From Acidimicrobiia bacterium (GTDB lineage Bacteria; Actinomycetota; Acidimicrobiia; Spongiisociales; UBA5794), in contig JABDIW010000299.1 in NCBI GenBank assembly GCA_013003515.1, positions 1 through 8,053 on the forward strand: a DNA stretch of 8,053 nt. Direction: 5' to 3'. Each line of letters starts with the position of its first letter. The stretch's first letter is position 1. The position numbers and the translations under genes were made by a program. The notes below the pieces were generated by a model. The model saw only the letters and a list, made by a program, of their open reading frames with translations, did no database searches and was not told the origin of the DNA. Positions 1 to 6,096 of this stretch are shown piece after piece.

Positions 1-53
1 TCGAGGCTGCCGAGGATCTCGGCGGCGACGAGCCGCAGTTCCCCCCGGCGTAG
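1..53 (+). CDS. 3' end of an unidentified plus-strand gene (partial)
   Basis: Reading frame 3 from the window edge encodes EAAEDLGGDEPQFPPA followed by TAG at 51-53. The peptide is acidic and ends in a Pro-rich tail, as many cytoplasmic proteins do, and it ends only 3 bases before the stop codon of the opposite-strand gene, a typical tail-to-tail arrangement. Seventeen codons are too few to recognise a family, and a chance open frame cannot be excluded. The other two plus frames are also open here, so the call rests on the plausible peptide and the position of the stop. Confidence 0.4.
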   Translation, partial: EAAEDLGGDEPQFPPA

Positions 54-56
54 CGG

Positions 57-1253
57 CTACTCCTCTTCGTCGAGCTGCTTGCGAAGGCGGCCGAACAGCG
101 TCGACTCGGCATCGACGGGCACCAGGATGGCCTTGCCGGCCTCGTGCCAGGACTGTCCGAGGATCCGGGTCCGCCACAGATGACCGGCGATGATCTTCAG
201 AATGGCCGCTACCGGCACCGCAAGGATCACACCCCAGATGCCGGCAACAGCACCTCCGCCGAGAAGGACCAGGATGATCACCGCGGGGTGGAGGCGAACT
301 GTCGCCCGCAGCACGGTCGGGCTGATGAAGTTGTTGTCTATCTGCTGGACGATGAGCGCCACCAGCCCGGCCAACAGCGCCGTCGTCACATCGGCAGCGG
401 CAAGACCGGCGAGCACACCGAGGCCGCCACCCACCCACGGTCCGACGAACGGGATGATGTTCAACAGACCGGCCACCATCCCGATGATGAGCCAGAACGG
501 AAGGTCGATGATGAGAAACCCGACGCTCATCAGCACACCGACGATGAGCGCCACCAGCAGCTGACCCCTCAGGAAACCGCCGAGGGCGTGGTTGATCTGC
601 CTTCCAACGTGGATGGTCTCCTCACGGGTCGACTCGGGCAGCAGCGACACGGACTCCTCGCGAAGTCGGGGCAGGTCGAGCAGGACGTAGAACGCCAGCA
701 CGGGCACGAGGAAGAACACCAGGATCGCCTCGAGCAGACCAAGGGTGAAGTCGCCGAGGCGGGTCAGCGCCTGGGAGACGATCTCCTCTTCGTTTCGGAG
801 ATCGGCGAGCAGGTCGGCAGCCTCGTCGTAGGTGGGCACCACGACGCTATCGAGACCCACGTCGTCGAGGAGTTCCTGGATCTGCCCCCGAGCGTCCTCG
901 TACACCTGCGGGAAGTCGGATGTCAGCTCGCTGGTCTGATCGGCGATCTGTGGCCCGACGATGAACCCGATGAGCACCAGCAGACCGGTGAACGCCACGT
1001 AGGCGACGATGACGGCCATCCAGCGGGGTACGGATCTGCCCAGCCACCGCGGTAACGATCGCCCCTGCAGCATCTTCACCACCGGGTTGAGGATGTAGAT
1101 GAGGGCCACCGAGAGGACGATCGGTGCGATGAGAACCTGGATGCGCACCAGCACCCAGATGAAGACCCAGGCCAGGAGCAGGGCGCCGAGGATGCTCCAC
1201 GAGCCGAGACCGATCCTTCGCAGCAATCCGGACAGCTCGGAGCGGTTTGCCAT
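57..1253 (-). CDS. AI-2E family (PF01594) polytopic membrane protein
   Basis: 398 residues with about eight hydrophobic segments, near residues 19-37, 41-58, 79-100, 168-192, 231-249, 253-285, 289-305 and 322-355. A soluble acidic loop at about 101-165 separates the N- and C-terminal membrane halves, which is the family layout. The signature stretch NIIPFVGPW lies at 265-273, after the GGFLRGQL region (225-232). Members include autoinducer-2 exporter TqsA and various sodium/proton antiporter-like proteins; the substrate cannot be told from sequence, and AI-2 transport should not be assumed. The ATG overlaps the stop of the upstream DUF3263 gene by one base (TGATG) and has no clear Shine-Dalgarno, which suggests translation by re-initiation. 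The short acidic C-terminus (QLDEEE) is cytoplasmic by prediction. The family call is firm; the role is open. Confidence 0.9.
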   Translation of the reverse strand: MANRSELSGLLRRIGLGSWSILGALLLAWVFIWVLVRIQVLIAPIVLSVALIYILNPVVKMLQGRSLPRWLGRSVPRWMAVIVAYVAFTGLLVLIGFIVGPQIADQTSELTSDFPQVYEDARGQIQELLDDVGLDSVVVPTYDEAADLLADLRNEEEIVSQALTRLGDFTLGLLEAILVFFLVPVLAFYVLLDLPRLREESVSLLPESTREETIHVGRQINHALGGFLRGQLLVALIVGVLMSVGFLIIDLPFWLIIGMVAGLLNIIPFVGPWVGGGLGVLAGLAAADVTTALLAGLVALIVQQIDNNFISPTVLRATVRLHPAVIILVLLGGGAVAGIWGVILAVPVAAILKIIAGHLWRTRILGQSWHEAGKAILVPVDAESTLFGRLRKQLDEEE

Positions 1254-1495
1254 CAGGCGTCGCCGAGGCGCTCGGCGGCGCGAGCCAGCCGACCGTCACG
1301 CACCCGACGCAACCGGTGCACGACCAGGGGATGGGTCTCGACCGCACCGGGATCGTCCATGAGGCGTCGCAGCGCCTGGTAGTAGCGGGTTGCGCTCATC
1401 CCGAGATAGTCACGGATCGACCGATCCTTGGGACCGGGGAACAACCACCAGGAGCCCTCAAACTCGAGTATTGCGCTGTCGCGATCGCTGAGCAC
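1253..1495 (-). CDS. DUF3263 family small protein
   Basis: 80 residues that match the actinobacterial DUF3263 pattern: an N-terminal SDRDSAILEFEGSWW block (3-17), then GPKDRSIRDYLGMSATRYYQ (21-40) and a basic C-terminal part with the sequence LVVHRLRRVRDGR (57-69). The GMSATRYYQ segment looks like the recognition part of a small helix-turn-helix, so DNA binding is a reasonable guess, but no function is established for the family to my knowledge. The start is GTG at 1495-1493; there is no Shine-Dalgarno in front of it, but a TACATT box ends 6 bases upstream, so the mRNA may be leaderless. The gene is coupled to the AI-2E family gene by a TGATG stop/start overlap. It lies 43 bases after the UPF0316 gene. 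Confidence 0.85.
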   Translation of the reverse strand: MLSDRDSAILEFEGSWWLFPGPKDRSIRDYLGMSATRYYQALRRLMDDPGAVETHPLVVHRLRRVRDGRLARAAERLGDA

Positions 1496-1501
1496 GGCGC
1501 C

Positions 1502-1507
1502 AATGTA
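1502..1507 (-). promoter_or_regulatory. Candidate -10 box for a leaderless DUF3263 transcript
   Basis: On the minus strand, TACATT (fits TANNNT) is followed by six bases (GGCGCC) and then the GTG start. A transcription start at the G of GTG would be at the normal distance from a -10 box, and the absence of a Shine-Dalgarno agrees with leaderless translation, which is common in Actinobacteria. No convincing -35 hexamer is visible 16-18 bases further up. This is a motif match only. Confidence 0.35.
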
Positions 1508-1538
1508 TCCAGCGCCTGTGACACGTCTGGGGATTTCG

Positions 1539-2060
1539 CTAGCGACGCATCAATGTGCGGCGCCGCTCGAGACGCGGCGTGTCGATGTCTTCGACGGTGA
1601 CGAACGCGTCGGGGTTGAGCGCCCTGATCCGCTCCATCACCTCGGGATAAGCCTTACGAGGGATCACCGAGAAGGCGATGCGGACGTCGCCCTGGAGACC
1701 CTCACCGTTGATGACGGTGACGCCGTGGCCAAGACGCCGCAAGGCGGGGGCGACATCAGGGCTGTCGATCGACGTGACCACCCGGAGAATCCGCTTGCCC
1801 AGTGCCAACCACCGTTCGATGGTCGACCCGAGCACGGTCCCCGTCGCAAACCCCGCGGCGAAGGCGACCACCTTGAACGGAGAGTCGAGGTTGTCGAGGA
1901 CCAACGCCGCCGCGAGGACCCAGGTCAACGACTCGAAGAACCCGAGCAACCCGGCGACGCCGCGCAGCCCCCGCATCAACATGACGATCCGCAACGTGCC
2001 CAGCGACACGTCGACAACGCGCATCGAAAAGATCAACAGGACGAGCAGGAAGGTTCCCAC
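1539..2060 (-). CDS. UPF0316 family membrane protein (DUF5698 + DUF2179), YebE-like
   Basis: 173 residues from the preferred start. Three membrane segments occupy roughly the first 80 residues, including the family pattern MRVVDVSLGTLRIV just after the first helix, GFFESLTWVLA in the second and a Gly-rich GFATGTVLGSTIE end to the third. The remaining part, from about residue 90, is a soluble DUF2179 domain with HGVTVINGEG and a C-terminal block of VEDIDTPRLERRR type. The role is unknown; DUF2179 also occurs at the C-terminus of YitT proteins and may bind a small ligand. Three in-frame starts exist: GTG 2072, ATG 2066 and GTG 2060. I chose GTG 2060 because GGAG at 2070-2067 sits 6 bases before it, whereas the other two have no usable ribosome binding site. 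This start also gives an N-terminus of the length seen in Bacillus YebE. The gene begins just after the tRNA-Thr gene. Confidence 0.85.
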   Translation of the reverse strand: MGTFLLVLLIFSMRVVDVSLGTLRIVMLMRGLRGVAGLLGFFESLTWVLAAALVLDNLDSPFKVVAFAAGFATGTVLGSTIERWLALGKRILRVVTSIDSPDVAPALRRLGHGVTVINGEGLQGDVRIAFSVIPRKAYPEVMERIRALNPDAFVTVEDIDTPRLERRRTLMRR

Positions 2061-2066
2061 GTTCAT

Positions 2067-2070
2067 CTCC
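2067..2070 (-). promoter_or_regulatory. Ribosome binding site deciding the UPF0316 start
   Basis: GGAG on the minus strand, 6 bases upstream of GTG 2060. It is directly adjacent to ATG 2066 and inside any product starting at GTG 2072, so it only serves GTG 2060 well. It lies 10 bases past the 3' end of tRNA-Thr, so it would remain on the mRNA after the tRNA is cut out. Confidence 0.5.
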
Positions 2071-2080
2071 ACTCGAGGGA

Positions 2081-2152
2081 GCTGGCGGCGGGAATCGAAC
2101 CCGCGACCTGCCGCTTACAAGGCGGCTGCTCTGCCAACTGAGCTACGCCAGC
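2081..2152 (-). tRNA. tRNA-Thr, anticodon UGU
   Basis: The minus strand folds into a complete 72-base cloverleaf. The 7-bp acceptor stem is GCTGGCG/CGCCAGC with all pairs Watson-Crick. The D-stem is GCTC/GAGC, the anticodon stem GCCGC/GCGGC with loop CTTGTAA, and the T-arm GCGGG-TTCGAAT-CCCGC. Loop positions 34-36 read TGT, which decodes ACA (Thr). CCA is not encoded: the bases after the acceptor stem are TCC, so CCA must be added by nucleotidyltransferase. It sits between rlmB (8 bases upstream) and the UPF0316 gene on the same strand, so it is probably cut from a shared transcript. A TAACCT box overlapping the rlmB 3' end could be its own weak -10. Confidence 0.96.
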
Positions 2153-2160
2153 ATGAGCCG

Positions 2161-2898
2161 TCAGGTTACCCAGCCCCGCGCTCGGGCCAGTTCGTACATC
2201 GCCAGCGCTGCGGCGACCGAGGCGTTGAGACTTTCGGTCCCGGGTGCCATCGGGATGGACACCAGCTGATCACACCGCTCGGCGGCGAGGCGGGACAGGC
2301 CGCGGCCTTCGGCGCCGATGACGAGCGCCACCGGCTCGGTGAGGAGCTTCGTCTCGTACAAGCCCGTCTCGGCATCCCCGGACAGCCCGATGGTCCAGAT
2401 CTCACGTCTGCGCAGGTCCTCCACGGCGTCGGCAACCGACCCGACCTCGGCGATCGGCAGGTGCTCGAGCGCACCGGCAGCCGCCTTGAAGGCAGTGGCG
2501 CCCAACGGGGCCGATCTCCGACCGGAGACGACGAGCCCGCCGATCCCCGCGGCCCAGGCGGTGCGGGCGATGGCCCCGACGTTCCTCGGATCGGTGAGGT
2601 GGTCGAACACGATGAGCGCCTTCGGGTCTGGAGCGGTCTCGATCAGCGCACTGAGAGCCATCGGAGCGATCGGCCTGGCCGACGCAACCACTCCTTGCGG
2701 CGCCGTCGTGCGGGCCAGATCGCGAACGTCGGCGACCACGGTGACGGGCACTCCGGCTTCCCGAGCACGGTCCACGATCTCGACGAGATCATCGACTCTC
2801 GATCGTTCGACGGTGAGCCCGGTGACGCGGCCCGCCGCCAGCGCAGCAGAAACGGCATGGACGCCCTCGACGTCAGCGCCGATGCCAGCGGGCGCCAT
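2161..2898 (-). CDS. rlmB: RlmB-like 23S rRNA 2'-O-methyltransferase (TrmH/SpoU family)
   Basis: 245 residues. It transfers a methyl group from S-adenosylmethionine to the ribose of an rRNA guanosine (G2251 in E. coli RlmB). The N-terminal part (about 1-85) is the small substrate-binding domain, starting with VEGVHAVSAAL. The C-terminal SPOUT domain has all three motifs: NVGAIARTA (106-114, catalytic Arg112), LVIGAEGRGL (192-201) and SLNASVAAALA (223-233), which together form the trefoil-knot SAM pocket. The frame is open further upstream, but that part is the shadow of cysS; ATG 2898 is chosen because GGAGG lies 9 bases before it and homologues begin here. It overlaps the end of cysS by 26 bases, so the two are coupled. 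Related SpoU enzymes (TsnR-like, YsgA) cannot be fully excluded, but the cysS-rlmB pairing supports RlmB. Confidence 0.92.
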   Translation of the reverse strand: MAPAGIGADVEGVHAVSAALAAGRVTGLTVERSRVDDLVEIVDRAREAGVPVTVVADVRDLARTTAPQGVVASARPIAPMALSALIETAPDPKALIVFDHLTDPRNVGAIARTAWAAGIGGLVVSGRRSAPLGATAFKAAAGALEHLPIAEVGSVADAVEDLRRREIWTIGLSGDAETGLYETKLLTEPVALVIGAEGRGLSRLAAERCDQLVSIPMAPGTESLNASVAAALAMYELARARGWVT

Positions 2899-4282
2899 CA
2901 GGCGTGTCCTCCACGACCACTCCGAGAGCGGCCAGCCCATCGCGGATCGCATCCGCAGTGTCCCACTCTTTGGCCGTCTTGGCCGACTGTCGGGCGGCAA
3001 CGAGCGCATCCACGAGATCCTCATCGCCGGATCCGGCCTCGATGCCGTACGCCCCGGCCAGCTCGACGAGGCCGTCGGCAACGTCGCCGAGACCGACATC
3101 AGGGGCGGGAAGATTCAGCACGGCGGTCATCTCATCGAAGGCGGCGACCACGCCCCCAGGGTCCTCTCCGGCGTCGAGGAGACGGTTGCCCTCGCGGACC
3201 GCGTCGAAGATGACGCCGAGCGCACCGGCAACGTCGAAGTCGTCGCCCATGACAGCCCGGAAGCGGTCGATGAGTTGCTCGTCGGGTGGCGCTTCGACCG
3301 GACCGGTGACACGGCGCCGGAACGCCCAGAGCCTCTCCAGCGACGCGACGGCGTCATCCATCGCTTCGGGGGTGAACTCGACTGGCTTGCGGTAGTGGGT
3401 GCGCAGGTAGAACAACCGGACGGCGGTTGGCGGGTAGGTCTCGAGGGCATCGAGAAGACCGACGACATGCCCCGTCGACTTCGCCATCTTCTCTCCTGCC
3501 AGGTTGACCATGCCGTTGTGGAGCCAGTACCTGCAGAACGGGGCATCGGGATGTGCCGCCTCCGCCTGCGCCACCTCGTTCTCGTGGTGCGGGAAGATGA
3601 GGTCGATGCCGCCGGCGTGGATGTCGAACCCGCCACCCAGATACTTGCGCGACATCGCCGAACACTCGATGTGCCACCCGGGACGGCCCGGTCCCCACGG
3701 CGAATCCCAGCTCGGCTCACCCGGCTTGGCGGCCTTCCACAGTGCGAAGTCGAGGGGGTCCTGCTTGTGCTCGCCCGGATCGATGCGGGCGCCCGATTCG
3801 AGCTCGTCGATCCGCCGGCCCGACAGCTTCCCGTACTCGGGGAACGACCGCACGGAGAAGTACACGTCACCGCCAGACGCATACGCATGGTCGGACGCGA
3901 TGAGTGATCCGATCATGTCGATCATCTCGGGGATGTGCTCGGTAGCCCGTGGCTCGATGGTCGGCGCCTTCACTCCGAGCTTGCGATAGCCCTCGTCGAA
4001 CTCGGCGAACGAAGCCGCAGCGACTGCATCGCAGTCGATTCCCCGCTCGGCGGCGGCATTGATGATCTTGTCGTCGACATCTGTGACGTTCTGGACGTAG
4101 GTGACCTCGAAGCCCTCCCATTCCAGATAGCGGCGGATCACATCGAAGACCACCGCCGCCCGGCCATGGCCGAGATGAGGAGAGGTCTGAACGGTGGGAC
4201 CGCACACGTACATGGTCACGACGCCGGGATCTCGCGGCTCGAAGACCTGCCGGGTCCGTCCAAGGGTGTTGAATACCTCCAT
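2873..4282 (-). CDS. cysS: Cysteinyl-tRNA synthetase
   Basis: 469 residues, normal for CysRS. This cytoplasmic class I synthetase charges tRNA-Cys. The HIGH motif is PHLGHG (35-40), and the KMSKS loop reads KMAKST (265-270). The zinc site that selects cysteine is complete: Cys27 (YVCGPT), Cys207 (HIECSAM), His232 and Glu236 (PHHENE). The DALR-type helical region follows from about 290, and the C-terminal anticodon-binding part ends with the WDTADAIRDGLAALGVVVEDT block (440-460). Full length and the C-terminal domain distinguish it from MshC, the shorter mycothiol ligase paralogue. The frame is open for 26 more codons upstream, but that stretch runs through the divergent gene's start; ATG 4282 (MEVFNTLG) matches family N-termini. 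No Shine-Dalgarno is visible. It starts 36 bases from the divergent GDPD gene and overlaps rlmB at its end. Confidence 0.96.
   Translation of the reverse strand: MEVFNTLGRTRQVFEPRDPGVVTMYVCGPTVQTSPHLGHGRAAVVFDVIRRYLEWEGFEVTYVQNVTDVDDKIINAAAERGIDCDAVAAASFAEFDEGYRKLGVKAPTIEPRATEHIPEMIDMIGSLIASDHAYASGGDVYFSVRSFPEYGKLSGRRIDELESGARIDPGEHKQDPLDFALWKAAKPGEPSWDSPWGPGRPGWHIECSAMSRKYLGGGFDIHAGGIDLIFPHHENEVAQAEAAHPDAPFCRYWLHNGMVNLAGEKMAKSTGHVVGLLDALETYPPTAVRLFYLRTHYRKPVEFTPEAMDDAVASLERLWAFRRRVTGPVEAPPDEQLIDRFRAVMGDDFDVAGALGVIFDAVREGNRLLDAGEDPGGVVAAFDEMTAVLNLPAPDVGLGDVADGLVELAGAYGIEAGSGDEDLVDALVAARQSAKTAKEWDTADAIRDGLAALGVVVEDTPDGARWHRR
2908..2912 (-). promoter_or_regulatory. Ribosome binding site of rlmB, inside the cysS 3' end
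   Basis: GGAGG on the minus strand, 9 bases before ATG 2898. It fixes the rlmB start over the longer open frame and lies inside cysS codons, so ribosomes finishing cysS would uncover it. Confidence 0.7.
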
Positions 4283-4292
4283 CAGGCGCCCG

Positions 4293-4298
4293 ATGCTA
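4293..4298 (-). promoter_or_regulatory. Candidate -10 box for cysS
   Basis: TAGCAT on the minus strand fits TANNNT and ends 10 bases before the cysS ATG, which would leave a leader of only about 3-4 bases. This agrees with the lack of a Shine-Dalgarno. No good -35 box is seen; it would have to lie within the start of the divergent GDPD gene. Weak evidence. Confidence 0.25.
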
Positions 4299-4303
4299 TC
4301 CCC

Positions 4304-4309
4304 AAGGAG
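4304..4309 (+). promoter_or_regulatory. Ribosome binding site of the GDPD gene
   Basis: AAGGAG with 9 bases before ATG 4319. It selects this start over the upstream-extended open frame, which is antisense to cysS. Confidence 0.65.
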
Positions 4310-4318
4310 ACCGACCCG

Positions 4319-5011
4319 ATGACACCTCGCCTCCCCGACCGCACGGTCGTGCTGGGTCACCGCGGGTCATCGGCCCATGCCAGGGAGAACACCATCGAGG
4401 CATTTCGCCTCGCCATGGCCCAGGGAGGGGCCGGGGTCGAGCTCGATGTGAGGCGAACCGCTGACGATGAGCTGGTCCTCCACCACGATCCCGAGATCGC
4501 CGGTCTGGGCCAGATCGTCGGGTTGTCGGCGAGTGAGCTCCCCGATTACGTCCCCACGTTGAGCGAGGCACTGGTGCTGCTCAGCGGGGCGATCGTGAAC
4601 GTCGAGATCAAGAACTCGCCGGCGGAGCCCGATTGGGATCCCCATGACGGCGTCGCCGAGCGGGTCGCGCAATTGGTCAGCGGCATCCCCGGCATCGTCG
4701 TGTCTTCCTTCAACCCGGCGACGGTGGTCGCAGTCGGCGATCACGCTCCCGACGTCGCCCGCGGTTTGCTGCTTCCCCCCGGAACGGTCATCGGCGACGT
4801 CCTGGCGGAGGTCGCCGCGACCGGTGCCTGGGCCCTTCACCCTCACTGGTCGTCGATAGACGAGAGCGTGGTGACCCAGGTGCACGATGCCGGCCTGGCG
4901 ATCATCGCGTGGACGGTGGACGACGCCGACGTGATCCGAACGCTGGCATCGTGGGGAGTGGATGCCGTGATCAGCAACGACGTCGCTGCCGCCGTGGAGG
5001 CCCTCTCCTAG
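4319..5011 (+). CDS. Glycerophosphodiester phosphodiesterase (GDPD, UgpQ-like)
   Basis: 230 residues, the size of cytoplasmic UgpQ-type enzymes, with no signal peptide. It would hydrolyse deacylated phospholipid head groups to glycerol-3-phosphate and an alcohol. The TIM-barrel signature is present: GHRGSS (13-18, catalytic His14), ARENTIEAF (21-29), GVELDVRRTADDELVLHHD (39-57; metal ligands Glu41 and Asp43, second catalytic His56), VEIK (95-98, Glu96) and the late IIAWTVDDADVIRTLASWGVDAVISND stretch (195-221), which is typical of the family. ATG 4319 is chosen for its AAGGAG site. It is the only complete plus-strand gene here and separates ispF from cysS. Its stop TAG overlaps the ispF stop. 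With only 36 bases to cysS, its promoter must lie in or over the cysS start. Confidence 0.93.
   Translation: MTPRLPDRTVVLGHRGSSAHARENTIEAFRLAMAQGGAGVELDVRRTADDELVLHHDPEIAGLGQIVGLSASELPDYVPTLSEALVLLSGAIVNVEIKNSPAEPDWDPHDGVAERVAQLVSGIPGIVVSSFNPATVVAVGDHAPDVARGLLLPPGTVIGDVLAEVAATGAWALHPHWSSIDESVVTQVHDAGLAIIAWTVDDADVIRTLASWGVDAVISNDVAAAVEALS
5008..5011. other. Shared palindromic stop CTAG of two convergent genes
   Basis: The four bases CTAG read TAG on the plus strand (5009-5011, end of the GDPD gene) and TAG on the minus strand (5010-5008, end of ispF). No stem-loop terminator is seen around it, so the two transcripts probably run into each other's genes. Confidence 0.95.
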
Positions 5012-5469
5012 ACCACTGTGGCCGTCGCCAGGACAGCCACACCCTCATCTCTGCCGATGGCGCCCATGAGGTCGGTGGTGGTCGCCTTGATCGAGACCTG
5101 GCCCCGCTCGACACCGAGCGCCGACGCAATCCGCTGCTCCATCTCGTCGCGATGGGGTGCGATGCGGACCGATTGGGAGATGACGGTGACGTCGACGTTG
5201 TGCGGCGACGCACCGACCTCGCCGAGCATCGCAACCACCTGCTCGATCGCCTCGAGCGAATCGAGCCCATGGGATGTGGCTTCGGGGAAGTGGTGACCGA
5301 GATCACCCAGCGCCGCTGCCCCGAGGAGAGCGTCGGCGACGGCATGCGCCACGACATCACCATCGGAGGTGGCTTCGACGCCACGGTCACCGTCGACAAC
5401 CACGCCTCCGAGCACCAGCGGCCCCTCTCCTCCAAAGCGATGAGCGTCGAAACCGATGCCTGCTCTCAC
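5008..5469 (-). CDS. ispF: 2-C-methyl-D-erythritol 2,4-cyclodiphosphate synthase
   Basis: 153 residues, typical for IspF. It converts CDP-ME 2-phosphate to the cyclic diphosphate with loss of CMP, the fifth step of the MEP isoprenoid pathway, as a trimer in the cytoplasm. The zinc ligands are Asp8 and His10 (GIGFDAHRF, 4-12) and His42 (SDGDVVAHAVADALLGA, 35-51). The GDLGHHFPE block (55-63) and the CMP-binding KATTTDLMGAIGRDEG run (128-143) are also intact. The start is GTG 5469, which overlaps the ispD stop in GTGA (4 bases), so translation is coupled to ispD. Its 3' end shares its stop bases with the convergent GDPD gene. Confidence 0.96.
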   Translation of the reverse strand: MRAGIGFDAHRFGGEGPLVLGGVVVDGDRGVEATSDGDVVAHAVADALLGAAALGDLGHHFPEATSHGLDSLEAIEQVVAMLGEVGASPHNVDVTVISQSVRIAPHRDEMEQRIASALGVERGQVSIKATTTDLMGAIGRDEGVAVLATATVV

Positions 5470-6077
5470 GCGAAGCCTGCCAGAGCTGCGGCGACGGCAA
5501 CGTCCTCCGGGAAGGTGATCTTGATGTTTCGTGGATCGCCCTCCACGAGCCTCACGACGCCACCCACCCGCTCGATGAGGCCGGCATCGTCGGTGGCGTC
5601 ATCGGGATCGTCGGCCAGCGCCTTGCGGAGGGCGGCAACCCTGATCGCCTGCGGGGTCTGCACCGCGTACAGGCCGTGACGATCGATGGTTCCCGTGACG
5701 ACGCCGTCCACAGCACGTTTGACCGTGTCGCGCACGGGGATCGCGGGGACGATCGCGTCTACGTCGTCGGCGATGGCAGCCACGACCCTTGCGACGAGGT
5801 CCTTGGGAGCGAGAGGGCGGGCCCCATCGTGGATCAGCACCCACTCGACATCGTCGTCGAGGTGAGACAGGCCGGCCTCCACCGAATCGCGGCGCCGGTC
5901 GCCGCCAGGGATCCCGCCGGGAACGTCGCCGACCACGACCACCTGCTCGGCGAAGGGGGCGACGGCGTTGACGGATCTGCGGAACAGCTCGACACCATCG
6001 AGCTCGACGAGGTGTTTGGGGCGTCCAAAACGGAGGCCGGATCCTGCGGCGACGACGATCGCCCACGGTTGTGCCAT
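5466..6077 (-). CDS. ispD: 2-C-methyl-D-erythritol 4-phosphate cytidylyltransferase
   Basis: 203 residues, shorter than the usual 220-235. It joins MEP and CTP to give CDP-ME, the third MEP-pathway step. Key parts are present: AIVVAAGSGLRFGRPK (6-21, with Arg16 and Lys21 for CTP), GGDRRRDSVEAGL (58-70), HDGARPL (83-89), PVRDTVKRA (114-122, Arg116), the YAVQTPQ run (137-143) and NIKITFPEDVAVA (184-196, Lys186). The missing length lies mainly between the first nucleotide-binding block and the GGDRRRDSV motif, where a loop is trimmed. The start ATG 6077 fits the family; the in-frame extension upstream overlaps the PIN-TRAM gene and is unlike any IspD. There is no clear Shine-Dalgarno; the gene begins 19 bases after the preceding stop. 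All catalytic residues remain, so it should be active. Confidence 0.94.
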   Translation of the reverse strand: MAQPWAIVVAAGSGLRFGRPKHLVELDGVELFRRSVNAVAPFAEQVVVVGDVPGGIPGGDRRRDSVEAGLSHLDDDVEWVLIHDGARPLAPKDLVARVVAAIADDVDAIVPAIPVRDTVKRAVDGVVTGTIDRHGLYAVQTPQAIRVAALRKALADDPDDATDDAGLIERVGGVVRLVEGDPRNIKITFPEDVAVAAALAGFA

Positions 6078-6096
6078 GGGCTGGATGCTACGAGGT

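Noticed and set aside
144..1055. Plus-strand open frame of 303 codons, rich in His, Asp, Glu and Gln
   Set aside because: It is the mirror of the AI-2E family membrane protein; the polar composition results from reading hydrophobic codons on the opposite strand.
1678..3213. Plus-strand open frame of 511 codons
   Set aside because: It runs across the UPF0316 gene, the tRNA-Thr gene and rlmB in antisense. A frame crossing a tRNA and Arg/Pro/Ser-rich composition mark it as a shadow.
2318..3907. Long plus-strand open frame of 529 codons
   Set aside because: It is antisense to rlmB and cysS, both of which have complete catalytic motifs on the minus strand. Its product is low-complexity and resembles no family; long antisense frames are expected in high-GC DNA.
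2873..4360. Longer cysS starting at 4360
   Set aside because: The extra 26 residues lack similarity to CysRS N-termini and are the antisense of the divergent gene's start; family proteins begin near MEVFNTLG.
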